The notes under the pieces: model-generated
What the model was told of the DNA's origin: nothing
Databases searched by the model: none
The model's input: only the letters and a program-made list of their open reading frames with translations
Assembly (NCBI GenBank): GCA_019155185.1
Contig: CM032794.1
Span: 3,573,988-3,637,987 of the forward strand
DNA: 64,000 bases
Direction of reading: 5' to 3'
From: Beaufortia kweichowensis
Lineage: Eukaryota > Chordata > Actinopteri > Cypriniformes > Gastromyzontidae
Program-made: the position numbers and the translations under genes
Shown: piece after piece, positions 1-12,863 of the stretch
Position numbering within the stretch: the first letter of the stretch is position 1
Layout: each line of letters begins with the position of its first letter

Positions 1-462
1 ACCTAGTCAGCCACCCGATCGGCTGCTTCGTGACTCTTGGTTTCTCTTTCGTTATGTTCACTTATGTTCACTTGTTTGGGTTTCATCAAATCTTGGGTTG
101 AACATTTCTGCTTGGATAAGTCTTCCTCTGGCCTTTTCAATGTCTTAGGCTAAGAATGATTCGAGGCGTTGTGGTGGATTTGATTTGTTGTAGTTTCTAA
201 ATAAAACTACAGTAATATGTGTATGAGCTAGATCCATCACTTATAGTCAAGCGATCTCATAATAAGTTTAAGTCGCATTTATTAAATACACTTTACCTTC
301 TGTAATTTAATTTAATCTGACTCTAATGCTTACTGTTTTGGTGATGTTATCAAGATGTATTCTTGTCTGATGTATTTTTAAGAGATTTTGTGGAAGATAT
401 ATGATGGTTTGCAGTGTCAATGAAACATTTATAAAGAGTTAGTTCAATACACTATTAACAAT

Positions 463-661
463 AAAGGTGCTCACAGCATTTCTTCACAGCACTGCCATAG
501 AAGAACCATTTTTGGTTCCTAAAAGGGCCATTCGGTAACATTTCTTCTTTACCTTTTTATAGTCTAAACAGCCTTTTTCACTTACAAAGAACCCTTTGTG
601 AATATTGAAGGTTCTTTGTGGAACCAAAATTAGTTCTTCTATGGCATCATGTAGCACCTTT
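463..661. mobile_element. Palindromic MITE-like DNA transposon relic
   Basis: The ends are inverted copies (AAAGGTGCT at 463, AGCACCTTT at 653-661). Inside them, AGAAGAACCATTTTTGGTTC near 501 faces GAACCAAAATTAGTTCTTCT near 621, so the whole segment can fold on itself. It lies in the intron upstream of exon 821-953. A second member of the family is at about 47129-47310. No coding capacity. Confidence 0.6.
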
Positions 662-820
662 ATTTATAAATTCAAATCTGTGGTCAAACTTTTTGTGTGT
701 GTGTTTTTGTACATGCAGTCACGAATCTAGCATTAGCATTGCATTATACAATTAGATTATAAAAATATCTCATCTTCTACAATACAATCCTAAAAGAAAG
801 ACTGTTTTGTTTTTGTGCAG

Positions 821-3800
821 GAGGCTGGTGGAGCGTCTGCAGTCGGAGGTTAGCAACAGCAGACAGGAGGTGCTCAGCGCTCAACAGGAGAAACAGCAGA
901 TCCAGCAAGAGCTGACCATCAGCACAGAGAGCTTCTCAGCACTGCAAAATAAGGTGAGAGACATTTCACAATCACCCTGGAACTGATTCAGGGCTTTAAA
1001 CGGCTGTATTATTGAACAAAAGCACTCCACAAAGCCCTCCTTAAGGTCACGATCCACTGTATTGATCTGTATTGATTTGTGCGTCTCAGGAACTGTGTGT
1101 GAAGGTGTCTGTGGCATGTGTGGTTTAGTGGAAGTGTGATGTCACAGGAGCTGGCCAGGTAATGAGAACAGCTAGACAAAGATCAGACATCATGCCTCAG
1201 AGAGATCAGCTCAGAGTCAGATCCAGCAAAGATACAGAAATACCCGGTTATGGGTTTTTCTGGTGCATCAGTGATATTGCTAGCTCGCTTGGTGCCTTGT
1301 GGGATTAGACAAGACTATAAAAATAAAAGTAAAAATAAAAGGATTTTTTAAAGCGTGCAAAGAGACCTAGATTCAAATCTCAACATAATGCACAAAAATG
1401 TGCTTTTTTAATAAATCAAGCTAAATTTCACCTAAACTTGACAGTCGTGCATTTTTATGTTCTAAAAGAAAGCAGCTTTGACATTTTCATTTTATAATAA
1501 CTCTTGGTGTTTCACAGGGGAAAAGTCACAGTTTGAGTGACATGAAGGTGGGCTGATGATGAATGAATTTTCAGTTTAGTTTTGAGGTGCAACTCAACAG
1601 GATATTATCTCATTTTAGATATCATTGATAACCATATCAGCTCAAAAATCACTATGAATGATTTTTGTTGTTGTTTTAGCCTCTCACAAGTCTTGTATGT
1701 TCTATAGCCAAGGTTATTTTAGTTTACCAAAACTATTTAAACATTTCTGTTAACTAAAATAATAAATAAAATATATGCCTAAATATAATATGAATAAATT
1801 ACTAAATAATTAAACAAAAATAAATATGAAAAGTACAATAATAAAATAAAAGCTATTTTAATATATTAATAAAGCTACAATAAAACTAAAATAGCTCAGT
1901 TTTTTGTTTATTTGTTAATGAAAGCCATTTTTGAGTTACATTGTTTACTGTTCACAATTCCATAATCAATTAGTTTACCTCAAATTTGTTCTTCAAAATA
2001 TAATTCATCTCAAATAACGATTTAGTTTAAATTATCTAAACGTATGCAAATTATAAAGCAATAAGATTTTATTGCCGCTCTGTGTGCAGATGGGGTTTTA
2101 GCTGTTTACCATTTACTTATCTGCTTGGAAATTTACTCATCTATCTTTAGACGCAAAGATCAAAGTTTCTCGCTCAGTAGCAGTTTCAAATTAATCTCCT
2201 TAATGCCTGTTTAATATCTGTCATGCAAGAATATATCTCTAATTTAGCCAGCCATCTGAGTAAATATGTCATCTGTGAAACTGTGGTTTATCTGTGATCT
2301 TCTGTGCTGTTGTCACTCATAGAGACTGTGGGATTGCCAACTGTCTGACTGCTCTTCTCTTTGTGTGTTTTTGGATGTGTATGTGTGTTTGTATAGCTGA
2401 GTAAGCAGGAAAAGCTTCTGAACACACTTCAGGAACAAATATCTGATCTGCACAGCGCCACCCACAGGCTGCGGGAGGAAGAGGCCAACAGTCAGATCCA
2501 GCTGCAGATGTGTCGGAAAGAACTGGAGACCAGAGATACACAAACACAAAAACACAACCAAGAGGTATAAAAACCAGATAGTTAACTTCAGTTAAATTCC
2601 AGTGTTTTTAATGATGGTGTATTTCTTCCTGTTCTTGGTTTCAGATAAGCACTCTGCAGGCCACGGTTTCCCAACTTCTGTTGGATCTGGAGCAGGAGAG
2701 AGAGAGGGGACGGCAGGGGGTACGAGAGGCAGCCAAAGCCGAGCAAAGAATAAGAGATCTTAAGCTGGAGCTCAGTACAGCACAAACGTCTCATAAAGAG
2801 TGTATGGAGCTGGTAAGATCTCTTTTAATATCGCTCAGAACGGCCCTGCTACAGCTGCTTTTTATAACAGGATCATCACTAAAGAAATATTTCACCCAAA
2901 AATTACAATTCTTTCATTATTTATTCCCTCTCATGTCATTCCAAACCTGTATGACTTTCTTTTGCAAACCACAAAAGAAGGTATTTTGAAGTACGTTGGT
3001 ATCCAAATCACGTTGGCCCCCAGTGACCTCCACTGTATGAACACATTTCTCAAAATATCTTCTTTTGTGTTCTGCAGAAAAAGGTTTTGAATGCCATGAA
3101 GATTATTTTTATTATTTTTGAGTGAACTATCCCATTTGGAAAACGTACAAAAGCACATGTCAGGTGATGCACACAGAAGACTCTTAAAATGCTAAAAATT
3201 ACTTTTTTGTTTTCTCACAATGCATGCTGGGATTGCTTTTCCACAAAAGAGACTGGCAATACTATCTTAACATAATTAGCAATTGCCAGTCTTCGTCTTC
3301 AGATGTACACCTGTGACCTAAAATGCTGCCTGTGAAGGTGGAGGTTTTTATTCATTCACAGATCACAGTTTAATAATCCGTTTGTTCTGTGTCCTAGCTG
3401 TCTGAATGCAGTGGTGAGGTGGCGACCCAGAGGAGCGAGCAGATTCGTCTGCAGCAGTGTCTGCTCCAGCTGACAGAGGAGAGAGCAGCTCAAGAGGAGA
3501 GAGCCAGACAGCTGTCTGCAGATCTACAGAAAGTTCACAGCGAGAGAAGATGCTCACAGGAGGAGGTAGGACTGAAACCTCCAAAACACTGTTGCTGCTT
3601 AATTGTGATTTGTGTTTGAAACATCGACCAGTAGCTCTCTAGATCAAGACCTGACTCATAATGTTACCTCAAGACATCTGAATCACCATCATGTTGGTCC
3701 AGGAACATGTCCAATCATGGGAAACGATATGAACCTTAGAGTAAGATGGAAATCCTCCTGACACTGTGTTCTCCAGCACTCTTGAGCTAAACTCCAGTGC

Positions 3801-6800
3801 TGTAAGTTGGAAGTAGCTCCGGGTTATTTAAACTGCTCCTTCGCTCTCATTTTTAAATGCTGTCAGTGAAGGGTAAGTCTGGACCCTTTAATTGGTTTTG
3901 GATAACCAGTTTGTGGTCAGCAAACTCCACCGAATAACAATGAAAATAAAAAATAAAGTGTCTCTTTCCGGACCCTAATGTCCACGTACACAAACACACA
4001 CTGGCTGGACTGCAGAAATAATGATTATGCGTGTGTGTTGTGCATCGCTTGTCTTTTTTCAGCTCTGGCTTTTAAAAATAATTGCTGTTGGTGCTGCTGC
4101 GCTATCAGAGGAAGGCCAGTAATGATTCTTGCCAGTCGTGTGGAACGCAGCGTGCAGGAGAGAGGGGGGCAGACAGCCACAAGTACAAAGGGGGCTATCA
4201 TTTTTGTGTGTGTGTGTGTGTGTGTGTGTTTGTTTGTCTGCCTGGCACATAATTATGGTTGCATAAGGTTGTGTATTCATATGGAGTGTGTGTTTGTGTT
4301 GGGAGAAATGCTGTGATTACAGTGAGAGTGTGCGTGTTTGCAAATATACTTCAGCCTCTATCTGTAAATCAGGTGTGAATTGAAGAAACCGATGAGTCGA
4401 AAATCTCATTGAGTGTGTGTGTGTGTTATCACAGAGGGATTAGAGGAGATATAACGCTGCACAGGTGTCTGAGACTACCTCATAACCCGCTTACACACAC
4501 ATATAGCATTTTAATTGTCTTTTCTTCCCTGGCTTTTATTGGCTCTCTGCAGTGGGTAAAGGTCATTGTGCTCCACCATCTTACACACTGACAGCGTTAC
4601 TAGTCTCAAAACTAGCTTAATTTAAGATGAATTCTCATATGCTGAAAACCGAGATCTCATATCAGACAAAATTGCATTAGCTGGTGTGGATTTCACAATG
4701 TAATAGTAATTAGTCAAGGGATGTGAATTTGAACTTCATTGTGAAAGCAGCAAGAATGTGTCTGCCTGGATGTTATTAAACATGTCAGTTCAGGTTGGGT
4801 TTCATTGGTCAGTCGTGGCATTTTGTCAAGTCAAGTTCCCTATATAGCACTAAGGTTGCACAGTACATTAAAATTATGGAAATATATATAAAAAAATTTA
4901 AACCATTTAATCCCAAATTCTTCCCAGAGATGACATGTATGAATTTGTACCGTATTTGTAAAGACAATTCATGTAATTATGTAAAATATTATGTAAAAGA
5001 AAATTGAAAAGTCCACGAAATGGGTTTAATGTCTGGTCACAATAATAGTTGCTTTTTAATACCACACTAAATTTGTGCGCACAAATGTGATCAGTGAGAT
5101 TAAATGGGTTTAAAAAACATCAGCTATATGAAGTGCTTCATACATTTTGTTTCAATGCAGGTTTACAGTAAGCTTTATTAATTATTAAAAGTTCCTTTAA
5201 GGTAATCACAAACGTTGTATGTTTCTTTATCTGTAGCGCTAGCTGCACATTATATAATAATTTTCCAAATATTGTAGTTGTGCATAACACAGTATGCAAA
5301 AGTTTGTAGTTGGTTTTTTTTCGAAAGTTCAAGTTTCAGATCATTTATAAATAAACAGAAGAATGGTTTTAAAGCAGCACAGAGCAATGGGGTTTGGGAA
5401 ATTCAGCATACAAATGACTCACATCCTTCAAGCTAGATAAATGTATTATCTTATATATAAGATGTTAAGACTTGTATTCAAAGAAAATGTCTTGAATTAA
5501 GTGTTTTTCTTACCAAGGAAAAATGAGGTTAAAATGTCGGGAGGTTTATGCATAAAACATGAAAAAAGGATTTGTGAGTAATTCAAAATGAATTCTCTGA
5601 AAACAGCTCTCATTGTCTTGTACACTTTTGCTTTTCAAGTAAATTTAATTCAAGACATATTGTCGGGACCATAAAAAAAGATTAAGGAAATTAATTTCTG
5701 GAGTTTCTCTGTCAGACTCGGTCATGTGAGGGACGACTGGCAGAGCTTCACAGTCAGCTGACACGCTCACAGCAGTGGACACAACAACAGATGACAGCCC
5801 TGCAGTCCAGAGACGAGGAGATCCTGATGTTAAAGATGGAGATGACCTCTCTCAAAGACAACTACTGTGCTAAAGTAGCTCAGGTCAGCCACATGATCTC
5901 AACATTGATATTATTCTGCTGTATGTGTGTGTCATCATGTCTCTGTCTCTGCAGGTTGAGTCTTTATACTCACAGATGGATGCTGTAGATCAGAAGTACA
6001 GCGCGGCTGTGTGTGAGGTGGACGTCTTACGGAAGTGCTTAGGAGACGCGCGGTGTGACAGCTCTCGTCTTCACAGGGAAAGTGAGCTGGTCGTGACCAA
6101 TGTCAACCAGTGGATAAAGGAGCAAAAGTAAGATGACAAAAGAGTCCCAAAAAGTTTCTGATTATGATACTTTGAACTATTGATGATGAAAATCATGTAA
6201 ATATCATGTAAATATGTTAAATGTAAGTTATTTTGTGATGGCTGTACATTATCCCGCTTATTACATGGCTTGCAACATAATATTAATTTTAAATGTTTTA
6301 TTAGCTTATTTGTAATGAATACAAACAAACCTTTCATGTGGAAAACCTCCTGTCAGTTTTAAAACAAATTAAATTAGTTAATAAATATTAGTTTGGCATA
6401 TTTCTATCTAATTTATTCGTAAGTAAAGTATTTTCAAGGTCAAGTTGACTTGCAGTACCCGAGTAAGTGTGTGTTAGTTTTGAGTTGTTGTTATTAGGAA
6501 GTGACATACTTTGGGATGTTGCGACTGGCCAATCAGAATCAAGTATTCAAGCTGTTTAATAAAAAATGTAAATGATTTAATAATCATAGTATTAAATGAA
6601 ATCTTGATGTGTCTTTACAATTATTTTTAATAAGCAATGCAACATAATACTTTAAGACTCACTGACTTTAAGAATTTATCTTATGTGTAAATATATTAAA
6701 ATATAAGTGTATTCTTAATTGAAATACTTTTGAAAACCTTTCAAGATTTATTTAGGATAATGACTTTACTTTATCCCTTACTTAATATCATTCGTGATTT

Positions 6801-9800
6801 TATTTTAAATTGAAATATATGACTTGGTCCCCAATCAAACCAGTACATAAGTTACAGAAGTATAAAAAGTGTCTGAGGTGAAAGAACTTCAGCATCCTGA
6901 CAGTGGCACAGTTATAATGACCGTATCATTATCATTCAGCATCATGGCTCATTCTGACAGCAGCTTGCAGCTTCCTCACCGCTGCCCATTATCTCTCCCC
7001 CTGCTCCTCTCCAGGCACACTAATGAGAAACTGGCACTCCAGATCAAAGACCAGAGCAGAAAGATCATCCACCTGACAGCTGAGAGAGAGTAAACCCCGC
7101 ACACCCTGTCTAAAGCTCTGTCGTGTCTGCTTGAACTCCACACAAACATGAATTTTAGGCCTAAATAGCAGAAAATGTGCATGCTAAAATATGAAGTGAA
7201 TGTGCATTTGGGAGAAACGAGATTAGGCTGAAACGTTTGTCCTTGTCTGTGTGCAGTCACCTTCAGGAGAGTGTGAAAGGTCTGCAGGGGGAGATCAGGA
7301 GGCTGAAAGCTGAGCTGGATAATGAGAGAATGGAGGCGGAAAGACTTAAGGTAACATTGCACACACTGTAAATGTACTCGTGTGGTAAACATACTCCAGC
7401 ACACAGTTTGTACTTCATCAAGATGTTCCCCTTGAATGATATTAAATATGATTGGACTGTTAGACGGGGTTGTCTTACTGTGAATGACCAGACAAGAGCC
7501 ATGACTCTAACCTTCACAACTCGCTGTGTGTGTTCAAAGTCCCCTTAGGGAAGTCGGTGCGTTCGGCAGCCATGTTTGCAACGGCTCTGAGCAGCAAGAC
7601 CACAGTCCTATTTGTTTGAATGGAGGAAGACTAATCGATATAATCATAATTAAATAATATGTTTCCAATTGGTAATTTAACCTGACATCAACTGTACCAT
7701 AACTGTTGTTTTTTAAGCATAATTTGTGCATCACGAGACTCTATAAAACATCTCCGTCAGATAATATCAGTTTTCATCGATTGACGATCAGCTCGTTTGC
7801 GACCATTTTAAGCGCCATTCCCCCAATCATAGGAATAACACCGGTGCATCTTGTTAATATTTTTATTTTGGGATGTTCCTATGCTTATGACAATTGTCTG
7901 ACAGAGATAAGTAACTGAATGAATAACTGAATGTACTTATTGCTGTTTTTAACTGTAATGTTAATGTTAATATTTTTGTTTTCATTAAGTTGACAGAATC
8001 TCCAGATATGCATATAACCTCATGTATCCCATTTCTATTGCTTTAGCCTGTTAACTGTCACCGTTCCACAGGTTCTTTCATTTTAGTACATTTTTGAAAT
8101 CTAATCTAATCCAATGAAAAAACTGTACATTATTGGAAAGGTATAAGACTCGAGGATAAATATTTGACAAATTTAGCTATCGCTACAGTTCATATTGATC
8201 ACTTAGATGAATATTAATATTCACCTCGCCATGTCTTTCACCCAAACAAATCTCATATGCAGGTCTTGCCTGAAATCACCTGTCCAGTCTGATCTTTCTG
8301 CTTCTTTCCTCGTAGTTCATCCTGAATGCCGGTCAGTTTCTATTACACGTCTCCCTGACTCTACCATTTCATTATTTTTTCTCTTTTTCTCCATGTCTCC
8401 TATTCTCTGATATCCTACACTCTCATGCATAGCATCAGCCAGACCGTCTTTGTTGTGATTAGATTGGTATTTCTATCAGATGCAGAGAAAAGGTGTCCTA
8501 TAACCAGAGCCCAGGTCTATGTCACCATTAGCCATCTCATTCTGGAGTGTCTGTTCCCTCGCTGCCGAGATCATCCTGCTCTGTAGGTATAGGCTTATCT
8601 TCTGTAATAGGGTCTCATCTGATTCACACTTGTGAAATTGGAAAGGAAAAGTTTAGAGATGATTGGAGAACTTTCAGTACGGTGGAGGCCCAAGGGTTGG
8701 ACCTGTCGGTCTGAACCCAATCATTCAGCCGCTGTTGACCGGATTGATGAGTATGTCCAGCCGGGTTGAATCCATTTTTCTCCCTGTTTGTTCTCAAGGT
8801 CCAGAACCTGCTCCACATGGCACCTTATTTCATTATTGATGAATGAAAAGACGAGGAAAGACAGGGACCTGCTCAAGGACTAACTGCAGTTTGAGACAGA
8901 AAAAGTTTGGGAGACAGATATAATTGCTTCAGTCACCGTGTCTCTTAAGTGTTATTTGAGCATATTTGAGAAATACTTTTAACCAAAAATGAAAATTCAG
9001 TCATTTACTTTGTAAGAATGTCACATAAGCTGCAAAAACCAGTAATATTAATTGTATGAAAGCATAAATGATTTTTGTAGTTTTAAGCGAACTATCCCTT
9101 TAAATGTGTGTGTTTCTGCAGATTGTTGTGGTTGGATGTAAAACCTGCAGAGGACAAACACCCACACAGTTTATTTTCTCAGACGGAATAAGTGAAATGT
9201 TCTAGTACACCCCACATACCTTCAGGACTGTAAGATAGAGTAAATAGCAGAGAAAATGGTCTGCTCACACAAGCTTGTGGTTTATTTATGACGTACATGC
9301 TTCGTTCTTCATGCATGGAGAAACCAGCTTTCATTAGGTGTCATTACTAAATCTGCTGTATGTGGTGTTCTGAGAGCTCAAATACAGTACAACCCAATAT
9401 GGGATGGAGTGTGCGTAACGTCTGATCCAACTATTAGTAAATAACAGTATCTCTGATGATTTGTTGTGATAAATAACTTATAATAGCCTCAGTCGCTCCA
9501 TCAAAAATGGATGGCCGAGTTTATAGCACTGTGAAGGAGGGTAAATATGGTCATGTTTTATGGCTGGCCTTGATCAAGATCTTTAAGAACTTTTTTAACA
9601 AATATATAAACGTAAATATAAAAAAATTCACTTTACGCTTTCCTCCCTAAACCTTGCTATTCATTAGCAATTTTCACTTTCCGGTTCACTCGCAACGTCC
9701 CCTGATTGATGGAAAGCCTGGCATGTTTATTTGGATATCAAGGAATGAAATATTCATATTGTACGCTTTCCCAAGCAGAAGTTATCTGGGCGCAGCGTAA

Positions 9801-11361
9801 ATGGTACTTGGGATCAGATTTTCACAGCAGATTGCAGTTATTAAAGAGAAAAAGAGGGGGGTTGAAGGAAGCTGCCATCTTCCGGGGAGGCAATCTATTT
9901 CTTTTCACGCAGTCTTGGAGCCGCTGCATAGCCTCTTAATGCACTGGAGCAAAAGTGCTTCGGTCCGCAACCTTTCACGCCTTCCTCTCCCTTTTATATG
10001 ATTGAATACTTAATAACTTTGACTTTGCTTTGAAAGCCTGCGCCATGGGGCCTGTTCACCCTCCTCGTGGTGAAGCTACCGTACCTGAGTGTTTGTCTGC
10101 TGCTAACTGCCCTTATTACCAGCTGTCTGTCTGTCTGCCTCTCGCCCGTGGATTTCACCCCGGCACGTCGCTCCGTACCCTTCATCTTCATCAGTTGGAC
10201 TTTTAATGAAGCTCTGAATCTATAACACCTTAAGTGTTGCGCTCATAGGCTCTCGATTCTCCGGAACCCCGTTCCCAACTGTAACTGTCTGTCTTTCCTC
10301 CGTCCCCTGACACGCTGAGAGCTCATTAGCACACGGAGCGCTCGCGGCCCTAGCCGAATGTGACCCTGCCTAATTGTGCAGCAGGTTCAATTGCTCGCCC
10401 GGCGTGATGCGGTGATTGTTTATTTGTTCTCCGCAGGGCTCCTCTCGCACATTAAAATGATTGACTCATTTCATTCAGGGCACATTTCCCAAGCTTTATT
10501 TGATAAGCTCATTCCCGGGGTAGCTACATCCATCTTATTCTCCCGCTCAAAAGTTATAATGTTCACCGCTGCGGATTATTATTCACACGGCTGATTGTTT
10601 CTGCGGCTAATTATCTGCGTTTGAATAATTTTGCATGCGCAAGCCTGCTTATCCTTCTGGAATTAAAAGGTCTCGCATTAGACATGCCGTCGAAGTCGCC
10701 GACAAGCCTATTGTACATGCTAAGCTGTCCGACACGGGCGGGCGAGGCGTCGGGGGAATGCGAGGATATGTGATTTTCTTTTTAAATAAAGCCTGAAATT
10801 TACATGCAGCCGCAGAGACAAAGTGCAGAAAAAGATACTTATTTGGTTAATAAGCTGGATTTGTTTTCCACAGAGAGCACAAGTGCAGGTTAAAACCCTG
10901 ATGAACTGCTCTGGAGAGAGTGTGCTCATTATAGCCGGTCAACTTGCCATGGATATCAATGGCCCTTGACCTCGCTTTATCCATGCAACAGTGATCAGAT
11001 CCTCAATGAGCTCCGAGCTAAAGAGTTACAACAAGGCAAAAAAGAAACACATGCTTCTTATAGAATGTAAATGAAACCAAGAATGATGTCATCAGTTGGT
11101 TAAAACTATACAAATGTTTTAGAAATGTCAGTGTCCAAATACTTTGACAGGCCACTGCATAAATAATATTCATGTTCTTACATGTGATGGACAATGTCTG
11201 TGTATTGGTTGTTTAGTTAATAGTGTGGGCCGGTTGAAATCGGTAATGACCTTGTTTACGGTCTGGTGGATGTAAATAAAAATGGCATATTGCTTGTTTC
11301 CCACAGTGAACAGAAGCTGAGGATGGAGAAAGGTTTTCTGGACCTCCTGCTGTTTAAATGA
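821..11361 (+). CDS. pmfbp1: Coiled-coil protein, probable pmfbp1 (3' part; 5' exons lie outside the window)
   Basis: Exons read by hand: 821-953, 2397-2564, 2645-2812, 3398-3565, 5716-5883, 5955-6127, 7015-7089, 7257-7350, and a probable terminal exon from 11314 (or 11307) to the TGA at 11359-11361. All have AG/GT flanks and one open frame of about 397 residues. The protein is almost wholly Gln/Glu/Lys/Leu heptad coiled coil with no catalytic motif, ending in a short FLDLLLFK tail. Four consecutive exons are each exactly 168 nt (56 codons, eight heptads) with phase 0 ends. The name rests on its position tail to tail with dhx38, as PMFBP1 is in mammals, and on the all-coiled-coil character; I could not align it. 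PMFBP1 is a sperm head-tail coupling protein in mammals. Another long coiled-coil protein is possible. Odd point: exon 7257-7350 ends in phase 0, whereas the best acceptor (11306/11307) needs two carried bases, so either an unseen exon lies in the 4 kb intron or the AG at 11312-11313 is used. Confidence 0.62.
2887..3134. mobile_element. Palindromic DNA-transposon relic (TTCACCCAAAAAT / GAGTGAACTATCCC family)
   Basis: About 248 bp in the intron between exons 2645-2812 and 3398-3565. The left half contains TTCACCCAAAAAT and CCAAACCTGTATGACTTTC; the right half contains AAAATATCTTCTTTTGTGTT and ends GAGTGAACTATCCC. The halves are partly inverted copies of each other. This is a very abundant family in cyprinid genomes; other copies here are at 8975-9103 (internally deleted) and 47721-47950. 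The short reading frames that cross it are not genes. Confidence 0.7.
3566..5715 (+). other. Long intron with a (TG)n run, otherwise featureless
   Basis: Intron of the pmfbp1-like gene. It holds a (TG)n tract at 4205-4229 and a short piece at about 4828-4875 (TCAAGTCAAGTTCCCTATAT...) resembling the 3' tail of fish LINE/SINE families. I see no exon or RNA gene; short reading frames here lack codon bias and splice context. Confidence 0.5.
8975..9103. mobile_element. Internally deleted relic of the TTCACCCAAAAAT-type MITE
   Basis: The left end reads TTAACCAAAAATGAAAATTC and the right end GCGAACTATCCCTTTAA, the hallmark ends of the family at 2887-3134, but most of the centre is gone (129 bp left). 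It lies in the large last intron of the pmfbp1-like gene. Confidence 0.55.
9700..10960. other. GC-rich, repeat-free non-coding block in the last pmfbp1 intron (candidate conserved regulatory element)
   Basis: Base composition changes sharply from the AT-rich surroundings. The block is locally CpG-containing and has neither repeat signatures nor a plausible exon chain. It contains many short homeodomain-like ATTA/TAAT cores (for example 10450-10640) set in balanced sequence, the usual look of vertebrate conserved non-coding elements. Frames across it are short and without splice logic. In mammals PMFBP1 borders ZFHX3, a developmental gene with long-range enhancers, which makes a regulatory role plausible. 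Conservation itself cannot be seen from one sequence. Confidence 0.4.
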
Positions 11362-11741
11362 TGTGTAACAGCGCCTGCATCCACCTGTACTTCACAGAGT
11401 GCCTCGAAAGACTTCAGAAAGTAACTAAACATGCCTCCTGCCACTACTGAAATGTGTAGATGTCTTGTGTGGTCACAAGAAAATGATCTCTTGAATCTCT
11501 TTTGCGGAAGGAGAAACATTTTTAAAGTGTAAAATGTGTTTGTAAATTGATTCATATCTTGTTTTTGCAGTCCTCATAGCACACCTTAATATATTTTTTA
11601 ACTATTGTCTAATTAGATTTGTTAGTATATCATTATTTGGTAATGTTTAATGAAATTGTGAATGTCCTGTGATAGACAGATGAGTGTAAATATGGTTGAA
11701 GTGTCTGTGCTGCTGCTGTTTATAGTTTGTGGATTTAAAAG

Positions 11742-11747
11742 AATAAA
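11742..11747 (+). terminator. Polyadenylation signal AATAAA for the pmfbp1-like gene
   Basis: AATAAA lies 380 bases after the TGA at 11359-11361 on the same strand, with T/GT-rich sequence following (ATATATTTGTGTCATTTTT). This gives a 3' UTR of about 400 nt, a usual length. Confidence 0.55.
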
Positions 11748-12236
11748 TGTGAGACTCTGATCATATATTTGTGTCATTTTTATAGATTTGACTTTAATGC
11801 AACTAACAGATTTGTGTGTCATATTTAATACATGAACTACAGATAAAAGCATTTTTAAATATTTAAATATCCTTATTTACTTTGTCATCATGTATTCCCT
11901 CTGAACATAAATCGTTCAATAAATGTGACAAACGTTTCCATTTTGCAGCTTTAGTCAATGCAAGAAACCATTAAATAAAACTGTAGTTTTAAGAAAACTT
12001 TGGTCATCTCGAAATAAAAACTGAAAATTATTTTTATGGAATATTGCAGTATTTACTACAAACGACTTATCCAGGCACGTCTTTTTTTATTCCTGTGTCC
12101 TCATAAATAAATAAATAATTTAATTAAAAACATTAACTTGCACTTGCCATCAAAGCAACATCTCTTCTGTTGATGACGTAGGTTTCATGTCCAAATCATG
12201 TCCAAATTCCAGAGGCTGTTTCACACAATGCTTGTA

Positions 12237-12551
12237 CTGCGTTCCAGACAACTCGGAATTCGGATATTTATCACCTCAAACGCGGAAGTAAACGTCTGAA
12301 CTCGCGGCATTATCGATCAACCCCGACCTCATGGGGTGGTTCCAGTGAGTTTACGGTCAGCTACATCATGTGAAAACGTAAAAACAAACTTTAAAGTATT
12401 TTACTGCAAGGATGACATGAGCAAAGTGTCCTAAACAAATCAAATAATGTTTTGGCGCTTTTTTTAATGTACCGTGACGCGTGATTGACTGGAACGCATT
12501 GAGGTCGGAGGTAGGACAAAATATGCGAAATCCAAGTTGTCTGGAACGCAG
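12237..12551. mobile_element. 315-bp MITE with perfect 17-bp terminal inverted repeats
   Basis: CTGCGTTCCAGACAACT at 12237-12253 is the exact reverse complement of 12535-12551. A sub-terminal echo of the end (GACTGGAACGCA at 12487-12498) lies inside. No transposase frame is present, so this is non-autonomous. It lies about 0.5 kb beyond the poly(A) signal of the pmfbp1-like gene. I could not identify a clean target-site duplication. Confidence 0.65.
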
Positions 12552-12863
12552 CAATAGTGTCCTAACACATCAAACAAGCTTTACATTTCAAACAACCCGT
12601 CCGAGTGTCAAGTAGCGGTGAGAGGTTTAATTCTCCTCATAGGGGTTAAGCAGGATTCCACTTTCTGCTCCAACAAAATCAATAGGAAACATTCTATCTA
12701 GCTCAACAGTCAATAAGCGACACTTAAGGTGTCTGGAGTAACTTAAAGATGCCAGTAAGTGTTATTAATACTGTGGATTTCCCTAAGTACTGTGTTTAGG
12801 ATCAGATCTAACAGACTTCGCAAGCACTGATTCTGCCCTGCAGCTACATGTAAAACAAGCCTG

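Noticed and set aside
4059..4316. Antiparallel frames across 4.06-4.32 kb
   Set aside because: They are created by the (TG)n tract and adjacent simple sequence.
9121..9203. Acceptor-like TTTCTGCAG followed by an open stretch, as a pmfbp1 exon
   Set aside because: The frame has no coiled-coil character, ends in a stop soon after, and borders the MITE relic at 8975-9103.
9706..10001. Frames of 66-77 codons as a possible missing pmfbp1 exon
   Set aside because: No acceptor/donor pair gives the required phase and the composition is not coiled coil.
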